Assembly: GCA_025451595.1 (NCBI GenBank)
Contig: JANWKD010000032.1
Location: forward strand, 1 to 15,422
DNA length: 15,422 bases
Source of the DNA: Candidatus Babeliales bacterium
GTDB lineage: Bacteria > Babelota > Babeliae > Babelales > JANWKD01
Direction of reading: 5' to 3'
In this document: one piece after another, positions 14,572 to 15,422 of the stretch
How positions within the stretch are numbered: the first letter of the stretch is position 1
Layout: every line of letters begins with the position of its first letter
Notes under the pieces: model-generated
The model's database searches: none
The model's input: the letters and a program-made list of their open reading frames with translations, nothing else
What the model was told of the DNA's origin: nothing
Translations under genes and position numbers: made by a program

Positions 14572-15422
14572 TCAAAATTCAAAAATCTGCTCACGTCCTG
14601 CAAGCTCTTGCGGAAACAGGCACGCGCAAACCGCATTGCGAGCCGCAATATCAAATGCTAAAGAAGTGGAGTGTTCTACTATTTCTACCTTCTGAGCCTT
14701 TCTATTTGCGGCAATAGTTGCCTTTATTTGACAATGCGTACCATAGGGGGCACTTGAAGGTCCTTGCCATACCTGAGCCAATGCTTGTTCTATTTGACCA
14801 ATAAGCAATCGGATTACCTCCTGCTCTTGGAGCTGATGAACTGCTATGGTGGCAGGAATAGATGAAGCACCCAGGGGAGCAACTGTCTCTTTTATGAGGG
14901 GTATATTTTGCTCTTTTACTATCTCTTTTTTTGCTGCGGGGGGCTCAATTGGTCTGCTAGGTACTGCAGGAACCGGTTGTTGCTTGATAACTGGTTCGAT
15001 TTTTTGTACCGATTTTACCTTATTTTTATTCGCTTGGTTTGCATCAGTGGCAGAACGTTGCGGTTTAATAATTTTTGGTTCTTTGGCTTTGCTCGTTGAA
15101 TTTTGCTTTTGAACAACCGTCGTTTTTTGTATCGTATTTGTTTTTTTTACGTTCGCTGCTATAGGTTTTTCAACTATCTTTTGAGCAGCTTGCACTGCAG
15201 GCTTTACCATTCGTTCCACTGATTTTTGAGCTATTGCAACAGGCGCTGCATTTCCAGGACGGTTTGTAAGTGTCGTTGCCCTATTGCCTACAACCTCCGG
15301 TTGCATAACAAAACTAATCGAAATCGGCTTTTCGTGTAATTTAATAACTGAGACTGGCGATCGCGAATAATAACAAAGAAAAGCTATCATTGCCATGGAC
15401 GATAGAGCAATACCGGTAACTA
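14572..15422 (-). CDS. tolA: TolA/TonB-like envelope protein (N-terminus beyond the window)
   Basis: The frame ends at TGA 14572 and stays open to the right edge. An internal ATG at 15396 could be taken as the start, but the preceding codons read VTGIALSS and continue a hydrophobic helix (VTGIALSSMAMIAFLCYY). The true start is therefore probably outside. This anchor is followed by a long Lys/Ala/Pro/Gln-rich spacer (about 35-175 counting from the internal Met) that would cross the periplasm. A C-terminal TolA/TonB-type domain (about 185-274) has the pattern IEQALAQVW, then CQIKATI, then AFDIAARNAV and the terminal FEF. Cys222 and Cys257/259 might form a disulfide. TolA transmits inner-membrane energy from TolQ-TolR to TolB-Pal; position directly before tolB supports TolA over TonB. 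tolQ and tolR would be expected further right. Confidence 0.8.
   Translation of the reverse strand, partial: VTGIALSSMAMIAFLCYYSRSPVSVIKLHEKPISISFVMQPEVVGNRATTLTNRPGNAAPVAIAQKSVERMVKPAVQAAQKIVEKPIAANVKKTNTIQKTTVVQKQNSTSKAKEPKIIKPQRSATDANQANKNKVKSVQKIEPVIKQQPVPAVPSRPIEPPAAKKEIVKEQNIPLIKETVAPLGASSIPATIAVHQLQEQEVIRLLIGQIEQALAQVWQGPSSAPYGTHCQIKATIAANRKAQKVEIVEHSTSLAFDIAARNAVCACLFPQELAGREQIFEF

Overview
This 15.4 kb window is AT-rich and densely coded. It looks like the chromosome of a diderm bacterium with a host-associated lifestyle. TolA and TolB imply an outer membrane. Xer recombinase, PBP2, S20, L28 and FtsH are chromosomal housekeeping genes. The left third is an accessory block of ankyrin-repeat and unknown proteins that carry Sec-type N-termini. 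This mix resembles candidate phylum Dependentiae (TM6) or a similar protist-associated lineage. That placement is an inference from gene content and style, not a database result.

Layout. Positions 1-6545 hold the accessory block. Two tandem, paralogous ankyrin genes lie on the minus strand. The left one is cut by the window edge, and the right one stops at a TGA inside what looks like its last ankyrin repeat. A smaller exported ankyrin gene follows on the plus strand. Then come two minus-strand reading frames of unknown function that share one frame and are separated by a single TAA. Positions 6832-9535 hold a plus-strand pair, a Xer-type tyrosine recombinase (chromosome dimer resolution) and PBP2/MrdA (wall elongation). 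Positions 9534-10094 hold rpmB-rpsT on the minus strand, ending in a clear intrinsic terminator. Positions 10230-12872 hold an unusual FtsH with two AAA+ modules in tandem before one M41 protease domain. Positions 13088-15422 hold tolB and the 3' part of a tolA-like gene, transcribed toward ftsH.

How the genes relate. Xer, PBP2 and Tol all act in chromosome segregation, wall growth and envelope constriction, and FtsH is membrane protein quality control, so the right two thirds form an envelope and cell-cycle core. The ankyrin block is probably about interaction with a host or other cells, because all three ankyrin proteins have export-type N-termini. This role is an inference.

The observations most worth following up are: (1) the AAA-AAA-M41 FtsH, whose two modules share 46 identical residues although 26 of the 138 underlying bases differ, all silently; (2) the degenerate second region of homology in its second AAA module; and (3) two neighbouring accessory loci in which a single in-frame stop (TGA in one, TAA in the other) splits what looks like a continuous reading frame.
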